Of a stretch of 64,000 bases of DNA, positions 43,814-52,870 are shown one piece after another (positions within the stretch are counted from its first letter, which is position 1; each line of letters begins with the position of its first letter). The translations under genes and the position numbers were made by a program. A model generated the notes under the pieces. It was not told the origin of the DNA and did no database searches. It saw nothing but the letters and a program-made list of their open reading frames with translations. The DNA is taken from the NCBI RefSeq assembly GCF_000826185.2, contig NZ_LN648875.1, positions 124,001 to 188,000 on the forward strand. The letters run 5' to 3'. The DNA is from Microbacterium gorillae. GTDB taxonomy: Bacteria; Actinomycetota; Actinomycetes; Actinomycetales; Microbacteriaceae.

Positions 43814-44500
43814 ATGACCGCACCGCGCATTCTGATCGTCGACGACGAGCCGAACATCCGGGATCTCCTCACGACGGGGCTCCGCTTCGCAGGTTTCCAG
43901 ACCCGTTCCGTGTCCAACGGCGCGCAGACCATCTCCGCCGTGCTGGAGGAGGAGCCCGACCTGATCGTTCTGGACGTCATGCTTCCGGACATGAACGGCT
44001 TCAGTGTCACCAAGCGCCTGCGTGAGGCCGGCTACACCGCGCCGATCCTCTTCCTCACGGCGAAGGACGACACCGAGGACAAGATCGCCGGGCTCAACGC
44101 GGGCGGCGACGATTACGTGACCAAGCCGTTCGCGCTCGATGAGATCGTCGCCCGGATCCAGGCGATCCTGCGCCGCACCATGCAGGCCGACGAGGAGTCC
44201 GTGATCCGCGCCGGCGAGCTGACGATGGACCAGGACACGCACGACGTCTTCGTCGGAGACGCCTCCATCGACCTCAGCCCCACCGAGTTCAAGCTGCTGC
44301 GCTACCTGATGCTCAACCCGAACCGGGTGCTCAGCAAGGCGCAGATCCTCGATCACGTCTGGGAGTACGACTTCAACGGCGACGCCGGCATCGTGGAGAG
44401 CTACATCTCCTACCTCCGCCGCAAGATCGACCCGCACACCGAAGAGTCGCTGATCCAGACCAAGCGCGGCTTCGGATACATGCTCAAGACCGCCAAGTAG
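43814..44500 (+). CDS. OmpR-family response regulator
   Basis: This 228-residue protein has a receiver domain with the acidic pocket (VDDEPNIRDLL), phosphorylated Asp in LIVLDVMLPDMNGF, Thr/Lys switch residues (FLTAKDD; DYVTKPFALDE), and an OmpR winged helix (LSPTEFKLLRYLMLNPNRVL, KRGFGYMLK). It resembles TrcR/TcrX-type actinobacterial regulators. ATG 43814 is chosen over the ATG three codons earlier. The partner kinase follows at once. Confidence 0.93.
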   Translation: MTAPRILIVDDEPNIRDLLTTGLRFAGFQTRSVSNGAQTISAVLEEEPDLIVLDVMLPDMNGFSVTKRLREAGYTAPILFLTAKDDTEDKIAGLNAGGDDYVTKPFALDEIVARIQAILRRTMQADEESVIRAGELTMDQDTHDVFVGDASIDLSPTEFKLLRYLMLNPNRVLSKAQILDHVWEYDFNGDAGIVESYISYLRRKIDPHTEESLIQTKRGFGYMLKTAK

Positions 44501-44507
44501 GTCGGCC

Positions 44508-46286
44508 CTGGAAGAGCACTCCGATCCGATCACTCGGTGGTGGCGCGGGATCAGTCTCCGCGCCAAGATCACCGGGGTCACGGTCGCGATCCTGACGATC
44601 GGTCTGCTGTCCGCGGGCCTCGGCGTCGTGCCGTTCCTGCAGCAGCGCTTCATCGAGCAGATCGACGACTCCCTGAAGCAGTCCTCGGCGAGCGACCTGG
44701 TCAGCCAGCTGTTCGATGTGACCAAGACGAGCGAGTCCAGCGTCACGATCTCCGCACTCGCTCCGGTCAGCGGCACGAACCCGCCCTACGTCGCCCTGTA
44801 CAAGCAGGACGGCTCGCTGGGGGCGACCGGCGGCCGCTCCGACGGCATGCAGCCGCAGTTCCCGACGCAGATGCGTCCGGACAAAGTGGCGCAGCAGTCC
44901 ATCGACGCGTTCTGGCTTCCGGACGCCGATGGAGACATCACCGCGTTCCGCGCGACCGTCTCATCGGTCCCGATCACGCTCGGGGACCGCAGCACGCTCG
45001 TCTACCTCGTGGTCGCGCTGCCGGCCTCGCAGGTGGAGTCGAACATCGGCGCGTACCTGACCATCTACCTGGCTCTCGCCGCCCTGACCGTGCTCGCCGC
45101 GGCCCTGCTCACCCGGTGGGTGGTGACCCTCGCGTTCCGCCGTCTCGGGCAGGTGGAGTCCACCGCCATGGCCATCGCCGCCGGCAACTTCAGCCAGCGC
45201 ATGCCCGGCGCCGAGCCGCGCACCGAGGTCGGTCGCCTGAAGCTGGCGATCAACACCATGCTGGGCCGTCTGGACGCGGCGATCGATCAGCGCGACACCA
45301 CCGTGCAGCAGATGCGTCGCTTCATCGGCGATGCCAGCCACGAGCTGCGCACCCCCCTCGTCACCGTTCGCGGCTACGCCGAGCTGTACCGCATGGGAGC
45401 CATCCGCGGGGAGGATGACACCGCCCAGGCGATGGAGCGCATCGAGAAGGAGGCGATCCGGATGACCACACTGGTCGAGGACCTTCTCGCGCTCGCCCGG
45501 CTGGACGAGCGCCGCGACATCGTCTTCGCCGCGGTGGATCTGCGACCGATCGCCCGCGATGCCGCGATGGACGTCCGCGCCGCCGCCCCCGATCGCACGG
45601 GGACCTTCATCGACACGACGGCCTCCCCGGTGCCCGCGGCACGGGATGCGGCCATCGTCGCGGAGGAGCAACCCGACGCCGCCGGTCGTCGACGCGCGCC
45701 CGGGACCGCCGCGATCGCGAGCCTCGGACGCCGCCTGGTGCGTCGCCGCGCCACCGACACCGGTCCGACCGAGCTCACCCCGCAGACGGCGCCGATGCCC
45801 GCGGTGCCGCCGATCGTGCCCGAGCCGATCGTCTCCGGCCAGGAGGACAAGATCCGCCAGGTCGTCACGAACCTCGTCGGCAATGCGCGGCGATACACGC
45901 CCAACGACTCCCCCATTGAGATCGCCGTGGGTGTCGATGACGCCCACGAGCACGGCTGGATCGCCGTGATCGATCATGGTGAGGGCATTCCGGAACAACT
46001 TCGCGGGCGGATCTTCGAACGCTTCTGGCGCGCCGACACGTCGCGGACCCGTGAGACCGGGGGAAGCGGGCTCGGACTGTCGATCGTCGCCTCGATCGTG
46101 GACAGTCTGCACGGCACGATCGCGGTCGCCGAGACCCCGGGCGGGGGCGCGACCTTCCGCGTCAGCTTCCCTCTGCTCAGCGCGCGCGATCCTCAGGACC
46201 ACCTCGCGATCCCGACCCAGCCGCTGCAACGGCTGGCGCTGGATGAGGACGGCGCGCCGATCCGACCGGACATCGCGACCGCCTGA
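44508..46286 (+). CDS. HAMP-containing sensor histidine kinase, apparent CTG start
   Basis: Partner of the OmpR regulator. The kinase has TM1 (ITGVTVAILTIGLLSAGLGV), an extracellular sensor region of about 120 residues, TM2 (IYLALAALTVLAAALLTRWV), HAMP, HisKA with DASHELRTPL, then a variable Pro/Ala-rich insert of about 80 residues, an N box (NLVGNARRY), and G boxes DHGEGIP and GGSGLGLSIV. No ATG, GTG or TTG lies in frame between the stop at 44451 and the GTG at 44628, which falls after TM1. CTG at 44508 is the best start I can see and would keep TM1 whole. The stimulus is unknown. Confidence 0.85.
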   Translation: MEEHSDPITRWWRGISLRAKITGVTVAILTIGLLSAGLGVVPFLQQRFIEQIDDSLKQSSASDLVSQLFDVTKTSESSVTISALAPVSGTNPPYVALYKQDGSLGATGGRSDGMQPQFPTQMRPDKVAQQSIDAFWLPDADGDITAFRATVSSVPITLGDRSTLVYLVVALPASQVESNIGAYLTIYLALAALTVLAAALLTRWVVTLAFRRLGQVESTAMAIAAGNFSQRMPGAEPRTEVGRLKLAINTMLGRLDAAIDQRDTTVQQMRRFIGDASHELRTPLVTVRGYAELYRMGAIRGEDDTAQAMERIEKEAIRMTTLVEDLLALARLDERRDIVFAAVDLRPIARDAAMDVRAAAPDRTGTFIDTTASPVPAARDAAIVAEEQPDAAGRRRAPGTAAIASLGRRLVRRRATDTGPTELTPQTAPMPAVPPIVPEPIVSGQEDKIRQVVTNLVGNARRYTPNDSPIEIAVGVDDAHEHGWIAVIDHGEGIPEQLRGRIFERFWRADTSRTRETGGSGLGLSIVASIVDSLHGTIAVAETPGGGATFRVSFPLLSARDPQDHLAIPTQPLQRLALDEDGAPIRPDIATA

Positions 46287-46404
46287 CCGACCGCTCCCGC
46301 TCCTCCCCAGGGCAGGGTGAGCCCGCCCCGCTCCGTTCGCGTGCGACGCGGCTCACGCCACCGCGGCCGCCTTCGTAGCCTCGAGGCAACGAAAGGACGG
46401 ACAG

Positions 46405-46692
46405 ATGGCAGTCTTCTCAGTCGACAGTGATGAGGTCATCGCGGCGGCGATGCGGGCACGCGCCACAGCGGCGCGCATCCGGCAGGACGTGGACACGATG
46501 GCGATCATGCTGGTCGATCTCCAGAGCACGTGGACCGGAGCGGCCTCGGCCGGCTTCCAGCGACTGCTGGAGGAGTGGCGCGCGGCGGACCGCACGGTGG
46601 ATCAGGCACTCGATCATCTCAACCAGACGCTCGACCACGCCGGCCGCAGCTACACGGAGGCGGAAGGGGCGGCGATGGCGATGTTCCGCTGA
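46405..46692 (+). CDS. WXG100-family protein (orphan)
   Basis: This 95-residue helical-hairpin protein has WTG at the central turn (LQSTWTGAASAGFQ) and no signal peptide, matching WXG100/EsxA-like proteins. Such proteins are secreted by type VII systems, and single copies occur in actinobacteria without a nearby ESX locus. No EccC, EccB or EccD gene is seen here. GGAC lies upstream of the ATG. Confidence 0.8.
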   Translation: MAVFSVDSDEVIAAAMRARATAARIRQDVDTMAIMLVDLQSTWTGAASAGFQRLLEEWRAADRTVDQALDHLNQTLDHAGRSYTEAEGAAMAMFR

Positions 46693-46730
46693 CCCGCCCG
46701 GGATTCCCGCCGCCCCCGGGCGGGAACGGC

Positions 46731-46760
46731 GAAGGGCCCCGGCATCAGCCGGGGCCCTTC
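46731..46760. terminator. Terminator between the WXG100 gene and groEL
   Basis: GAAGGGCCCCGGC and GCCGGGGCCCTTC form a perfect 13-bp stem with a 4-base loop, between convergent genes. Confidence 0.85.
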
Positions 46761-46776
46761 GTTCACTCGGTGTGAC

Positions 46777-48432
<1,656 letters not shown>

Positions 48433-48459
48433 TTAGCACTCACATGAGGCGAGTGCTAA
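48433..48459. promoter_or_regulatory. CIRCE element (HrcA operator)
   Basis: TTAGCACTC, nine bases, then GAGTGCTAA: the perfect CIRCE inverted repeat, 37 bases before the groEL start. Confidence 0.95.
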
Positions 48460-48467
48460 CAGCCATT

Positions 48468-48494
48468 CTGGCACTCGACCATGCCGAGTGCAAG
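48468..48494. promoter_or_regulatory. Second CIRCE-like inverted repeat
   Basis: CTGGCACTC, nine bases, then GAGTGCAAG keeps the CIRCE core (GCACTC-N9-GAGTGC) and spacing, with the outer bases changed. It lies eight bases from the perfect element, so two HrcA dimers may bind side by side. Confidence 0.65.
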
Positions 48495-48560
48495 CCGCGC
48501 ACACGCGCTTCTCAGCGACCGAATCGCGCTCCTCGCCGGGACCGGACCGTTCCGCTCCGA

Positions 48561-49121
48561 TCACTCGCTCGAGGAGAAGTCCTCGCCGATCACGACGGTG
48601 AGCTGCATCTTCTTGGACGCCGCGTCCTGCTGGTAGGCATCACTCTGCTGAACGGTCGCGAGACCGAGCGTCTTCGCGAGCCCGAGCGCCGCACCGCGAT
48701 CGCCGGGGTTCACGTAGTAGACGGTAGAGGTCGGGAAGTCCTTCTGGTCGCTCGAGACGGTCAGCACCGCGTCGGCGGTCCACCCCGCGGCCAGCACCTC
48801 CTGCTGCGCGACCTCGGTGTCGGCATCCGTGGGCCCCGCGTTCAGGATCAGCACGACGGATTTCGTGTCGATCGTGGGCGAGACGGTGGGAGTGGGGGTC
48901 ACCGCGGCTGTCGATTGCGTGGCGGGAAAGAGATCGATGCGATCGGTCACCACCAGCGCGGCGAAGACACCGACGAGGAACAGCACGATCGCCCCGACCG
49001 CCGCCCACAGGAACACCAGTCCGAGGCGCAGGCGTGGGTTCTCGGCCCGATGCGCGCCGACACGGCCCTGATCTCGCGGCACGGCGTCGAATCGGTCGTC
49101 CGGGTATCGGTTCTTCGGCAC
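48561..49121 (-). CDS. LytR C-terminal-domain membrane protein
   Basis: This 186-residue protein has a basic N-terminus, one TM (LGLVFLWAAVGAIVLFLVGV, about residues 33-55), a Thr/Pro linker, and a LytR_C-like domain (SVVLILNAGPTDADTEVAQQ, STVYYVNPGDRGAALGLA). Such proteins are membrane-anchored on the outside and are found in actinobacteria near cell-wall genes; the exact role is unknown. Confidence 0.8.
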   Translation of the reverse strand: MPKNRYPDDRFDAVPRDQGRVGAHRAENPRLRLGLVFLWAAVGAIVLFLVGVFAALVVTDRIDLFPATQSTAAVTPTPTVSPTIDTKSVVLILNAGPTDADTEVAQQEVLAAGWTADAVLTVSSDQKDFPTSTVYYVNPGDRGAALGLAKTLGLATVQQSDAYQQDAASKKMQLTVVIGEDFSSSE

Positions 49122-49171
49122 CCCCCGATGCTACCGGGCGACTCCATCAGAATCCGCCGGACGGGGGCGTG

Positions 49172-49402
49172 TCAGGCGACGGCGGCCGTCTCGCGCATTC
49201 TGCGCAGGCGCCGAACCAGCAGCGGATCGTGCGCGAGCGCGGCGGGAGCGTCCAGCAGTCGCCCGAGCAACTGGTAGTAGCGGACGGCGGTGATCCCCAG
49301 GTTTCGTTCGATGCGATCCTCCTTGGCGGCGCCGTGCCCCGGCCAGTCCGCCTCGAGCTCGAGGATCAGGCGGTCTCGGGGGCTGAGGTCGATCATCGTC
49401 AT
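49172..49402 (-). CDS. DUF3263 protein
   Basis: This 76-residue protein matches the actinobacterial DUF3263 family: LSPRDRLILELEADWPGHGA, EDRIERNLGITAVRYYQLLG and VRRLRRMR. It is thought to be HTH-like from its pattern (sigma-like helix), but the function is unknown. ATG at 49402 overlaps the DUF2332 stop by four bases. Confidence 0.88.
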   Translation of the reverse strand: MTMIDLSPRDRLILELEADWPGHGAAKEDRIERNLGITAVRYYQLLGRLLDAPAALAHDPLLVRRLRRMRETAAVA

Positions 49403-50424
49403 GGCTTCACCGTACGACCGACCCCCGACATCGAGCCGTCCGCTTCGCCCAACCAGCGCACGCGTGCACCGAGCGGGTCGGCGTCCGCGAGCACCTCGCC
49501 GTCCAGGGCGAGCGCGAACCCGTCCGTCACCTCCTCGACCGGGCCCCGCAGGCCCTCGTACAGCCCCGGACGATCCAGCGTCACCCACCGCACGGGCAGG
49601 GCCTGGATCATCTCGACGAGCGCGTTGCGCTGCCGCCAGGGCAGGAACGGCAGCAGGCCGGGCGTGGTGACGACCACGGTCGCCCCCGCCGGCGCGCGCT
49701 CGACGAGCTCCGGCAAGCGGGCGGCGGCATCTCCCGACACCAGCGACGGTGGGTCTGCGGCGGCGATGTCCAGGGCGGAGCGGATACGTTCGGCCCGACC
49801 CGTCTCGCCCGGCCAGACCAGGGCCTGCAGCCACGCACGATCCTCCGGGTCAGCGGGATCCAACGGGGACAGGTCGACGCCCGCCCGCCACACGATCTGC
49901 GGCAGGGCGAGCGGTGCGGGGCCGGACAGGTCCGCCGACAGGACGACGCCGGAACCGCCGACCGGCCCCACGCTGCGCACTCCGTCGACCGCGCGATATC
50001 GGTACGCGTACCGGTCCGGATACAGACAGAGCCCCGCCGCGGCGCCGAGCTCGACCAGCGCGATCGGGCCGTCGACGAGCGCGAGTGCCGGCAGCAGCGC
50101 CGCACACCGCTGCGGTTCGTTCGTCTGCAGCGAGCGTCGGTCGATCTCCCGAATGATCTCCTGGCGGTGCGCCCGCACGAAGGCGGTCCACTCCGCGGTG
50201 TCGTCGCCCTCCCCCGCGCCCAGAAGGCGCGTCACGGCGAACACCAGCGGCGGCTGACGTCGCTGCGACGGGAGGGCGGCGATGATGCCGGCGACCTCCG
50301 CGTCGGCGGCGACGCCCGTCGCCCATCGCCGATACACCTCGCTGCGACCCGGCGCCTCGTCCCGCGCGAACCGGGCGTACCGCTCGCGAACCTCGTCCGT
50401 CGCGGCCTGCTCTGGTGTGCTCAC
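49399..50424 (-). CDS. DUF2332 family protein
   Basis: This 341-residue protein is a DUF2332 member: YARFARDEAPGRSEVYRRWA near the N-terminus, then LLPALALVDGPIALVELGAA and AGLCLYPDRY, a Rossmann-like methyltransferase-type pattern (ELGAAAGL). The function is unknown. The start is GTG at 50424. It is coupled to the DUF3263 gene. Confidence 0.82.
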   Translation of the reverse strand: MSTPEQAATDEVRERYARFARDEAPGRSEVYRRWATGVAADAEVAGIIAALPSQRRQPPLVFAVTRLLGAGEGDDTAEWTAFVRAHRQEIIREIDRRSLQTNEPQRCAALLPALALVDGPIALVELGAAAGLCLYPDRYAYRYRAVDGVRSVGPVGGSGVVLSADLSGPAPLALPQIVWRAGVDLSPLDPADPEDRAWLQALVWPGETGRAERIRSALDIAAADPPSLVSGDAAARLPELVERAPAGATVVVTTPGLLPFLPWRQRNALVEMIQALPVRWVTLDRPGLYEGLRGPVEEVTDGFALALDGEVLADADPLGARVRWLGEADGSMSGVGRTVKP

Positions 50425-50491
50425 ACCCCATTCTGTCCCGCGTCCGGAAACCGGTGCCCCACATGCTCTCGCGACGTTGTTGAATGGAGGT

Positions 50492-50899
50492 ATGTCGTAC
50501 AGCGTGGACAAGACCCCCGAGCAGTGGCGAGAACAGCTCGACCCGGACCGTTTCGCGGTGCTGCGACAGGCGGCGACCGAGCGAGCGTGGACCGGTGAGC
50601 TCCTGGATGAGAGCCGCGCCGGGCTGTACACGTGCGGCGCGTGCGGCGCCGAACTCTTCCGCAGCGGCACCAAGTTCGACTCCGGCTGCGGCTGGCCGAG
50701 CTTCTACGAGTCGGTCCGCCCGGAGGCGGTGGAACTGATCGAGGACGACAGCCTCGGAATGGTGCGCACCGAGGTGCGTTGCGCCGCGTGCGGATCGCAC
50801 CTGGGCCACGTGTTCCCGGACGGTTTCGGCACGCCGACGGGTGATCGGTACTGCATGAACTCCCTCGCGCTCGAGTTCACCCCGGAGACGGAGGAATGA
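50492..50899 (+). CDS. msrB: Peptide-methionine (R)-S-oxide reductase
   Basis: MsrB reduces methionine-R-sulfoxide in oxidised proteins. The 135-residue protein binds structural zinc through CGAC and CAAC pairs, and has FDSGCGWPSFYE and the catalytic Cys in RYCMNSLAL. GGAGG lies just before the ATG at 50492. It overlaps the nitroreductase by four bases. Confidence 0.96.
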   Translation: MSYSVDKTPEQWREQLDPDRFAVLRQAATERAWTGELLDESRAGLYTCGACGAELFRSGTKFDSGCGWPSFYESVRPEAVELIEDDSLGMVRTEVRCAACGSHLGHVFPDGFGTPTGDRYCMNSLALEFTPETEE

Positions 50900-51771
50900 C
50901 GGCGTTCGACGCTGTCCTCGCCCGCCGTTCGCAGTCGAAGGTCACGGACTCCGCACCGGATCACGACGAGCTCGCGCGCCTCGTGGCCGCGGCCGGACGC
51001 GTCGCGGACCATTCGTCCCTGCGACCCTGGCGGTTGATCGAACTGCGCGGCGACGCTCGGCTGCGGCTCGGCCGGGCGTTGGCGCACGCTCGCGGCGAAG
51101 ATGCCGTCTCCACCAAACCCCTGCGAGCGCCTCTGCTCATCGCCGTCGTGGTCGTGGAGCGGCCGAGCAGCAAGGTTCCGGGCTGGGAGCAGGAAGCGGT
51201 CGCGGCCGGCGTCGCCCACACCCTGAGTCTGCTCCTGGATGAGGCCGGGTGGGGCGTCATCTGGCGCACGGGCGAGCACACGCGCGCCGAGCGAGTGGCT
51301 CTCGCGCACGGTCTGCGCTCCGGAGAGCGACTGCTCGGCTGGCTCTACGTCGGCGGAAAGCCGGACGACCGGGTCCGGGGCCGCCGCGAGCTGGACGCCG
51401 AGGCGTTCCTCTCCGACATGCCCACCGGCGAGCTGCCGACGGCGCTGCCTGCGGCCCCATCGAAGAAGAAGAACAAGGATAAGAGCGACAAGCACGGCAA
51501 GAAGGGCCGTAAGAAGGCCAAGAAGAAGGCCGAGAAGGAGCGGAAGAAGAGCCGGTCCGCAACGGAGGGCGCAACGCCCACCCCGGTGGGCGAGGATGGC
51601 GCGAACGCACCAGCGGATGCCGTCAAGCGCAGGGCCGATGCCGCCGCCGCCCGGATCGCCCGTGCATCGCGGCGACAGGAGAAGCACGTGCGGGCCATGG
51701 GATCGGAGGACGAACGCGAGGTCAGCGTCGTCAGTCGCGCCGCCCCCGCTCCGCCCGTGATCCGTCGCTGA
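50896..51771 (+). CDS. Nitroreductase-family protein with a Lys-rich tail
   Basis: Residues 1-180 form an FMN-binding nitroreductase domain: ARRSQSKVTDSAPDHDELAR, ADHSSLRPWRLIEL (flavin site), and LLLDEAGWGVIWRTGE. From residue 190 a long Lys-rich stretch follows (KKKNKDKSDKHGKKGRKKAK and on), then an Arg-rich tail. The tail is not part of the family and may bind nucleic acid or acidic surfaces. The substrate is unknown. Coupling with msrB suggests an oxidative-stress role. Confidence 0.85.
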   Translation: MTAFDAVLARRSQSKVTDSAPDHDELARLVAAAGRVADHSSLRPWRLIELRGDARLRLGRALAHARGEDAVSTKPLRAPLLIAVVVVERPSSKVPGWEQEAVAAGVAHTLSLLLDEAGWGVIWRTGEHTRAERVALAHGLRSGERLLGWLYVGGKPDDRVRGRRELDAEAFLSDMPTGELPTALPAAPSKKKNKDKSDKHGKKGRKKAKKKAEKERKKSRSATEGATPTPVGEDGANAPADAVKRRADAAAARIARASRRQEKHVRAMGSEDEREVSVVSRAAPAPPVIRR

Positions 51772-51789
51772 CCGGAAGGGGCCGCGCGT

Positions 51790-52767
51790 TCAGGCGCGGG
51801 ACGCCCGGCGCGGACGCAGCCGATGCCACGGTGAGGCCGCGACCACCACGGACGCGAGCGCGAGCGCGCCCATCGCCGTCGCATGCCACGCATCCGGACC
51901 CGACAGCGCGGGCCAGATCGCGTCGATCACGAGCGATGTGAGGATCTGACCGACCACACTGCCGAGACCCAGCAGCAGCACTCCGGTGCGGGCGACGAGG
52001 GCGGCCCCCAGGAAGATGTACACGACACCCATCGCCCCGCCGATGTAGAACCACGCATCGGTGGGAAACGGTGCGGTGGGTCCGGTCACGGCGACACTGA
52101 TCAGGGCGGCAACCCCGAGCACGGCGGTGCCCCCGATGAAGTTGACCAGGGTCGCCGTCAACGGCGTTCCCACGGCGCGACCCAGGCGGCCGTTGGTGGC
52201 CTGCTGCCAGGCGATGCCGACGCCGGCTCCGAACGGCAGGAGCAGCATCCACCACGCTGTGCGGCCGAGAACGTCGCCGGTGAGCGAGACGACCACCGCG
52301 GCCAGGGCGAGGACTCCCCCGATCAGTCGCGCCACGGTCACCGCCACGACCCCGGCCGGCCCGTAGCCGATCCGGTCGATGACCAGTCCGCACAGAGCCT
52401 GCCCCGCGACGACGCCGACGGTGAACAGCGAGACGCCGATGATCCCGACCGTGAGGCCCTGGGTGGCCACCGTGAGGGCTCCGGCCACACCACCGAGAAC
52501 CATCCACGGCGGAATCCGTCTCTCCCGCAGCCCCCGCACGAGCGAGCGTGCGCCGGCACGTCCGGCCGGAATCAGGGCGGACACGACCGCCATCAGCACC
52601 AGACCGCTGCCGAACGAGACGAACGCCGCGACGAAGCCGGAGTGCAGCTCCACACCGAGTGCGCCGTTGATGCGCGCCTGGGCCGCCGTCAGGACGCCGA
52701 TGAGAACGGCGCCGAGTAGAGCGAGCCAGAGCGGCAGGCGCGGTGCGTGAGGATCAGCGGGGGTCAC
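51790..52767 (-). CDS. DUF606 (YdcZ-type) ten-TM transporter
   Basis: This 325-residue membrane protein has two five-TM repeats in the DMT superfamily: AQARINGALGVELHSGFVAA in the first, then LFTVGVVAGQALCGLVIDRI and AWQQATNGRLGRAVGTPLTA in the second half, all typical of DUF606. The substrate is unknown. It is convergent with the nitroreductase gene. Confidence 0.88.
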   Translation of the reverse strand: MTPADPHAPRLPLWLALLGAVLIGVLTAAQARINGALGVELHSGFVAAFVSFGSGLVLMAVVSALIPAGRAGARSLVRGLRERRIPPWMVLGGVAGALTVATQGLTVGIIGVSLFTVGVVAGQALCGLVIDRIGYGPAGVVAVTVARLIGGVLALAAVVVSLTGDVLGRTAWWMLLLPFGAGVGIAWQQATNGRLGRAVGTPLTATLVNFIGGTAVLGVAALISVAVTGPTAPFPTDAWFYIGGAMGVVYIFLGAALVARTGVLLLGLGSVVGQILTSLVIDAIWPALSGPDAWHATAMGALALASVVVAASPWHRLRPRRASRA

Positions 52768-52822
52768 CGTCCCACGCTAGGCGACACCGGACCGGACCGA
52801 GAAATCCGGTCCTCGAAGCGAC

Positions 52823-52857
52823 GAGGACCCCCGCCGCCGAAGCGGTCGAGGGTCCTC
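52823..52857 (-). terminator. Terminator downstream of icd
   Basis: GAGGACCC and GGGTCCTC form an 8-bp stem with a long loop, 14 bases after the icd stop. Confidence 0.65.
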
Positions 52858-52870
52858 AGGTGACGGTTTC

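Noticed and set aside
44628-46286. GTG 44628 as the start of the histidine kinase
   Set aside because: It would remove the first membrane helix, which is clearly encoded just upstream in frame.
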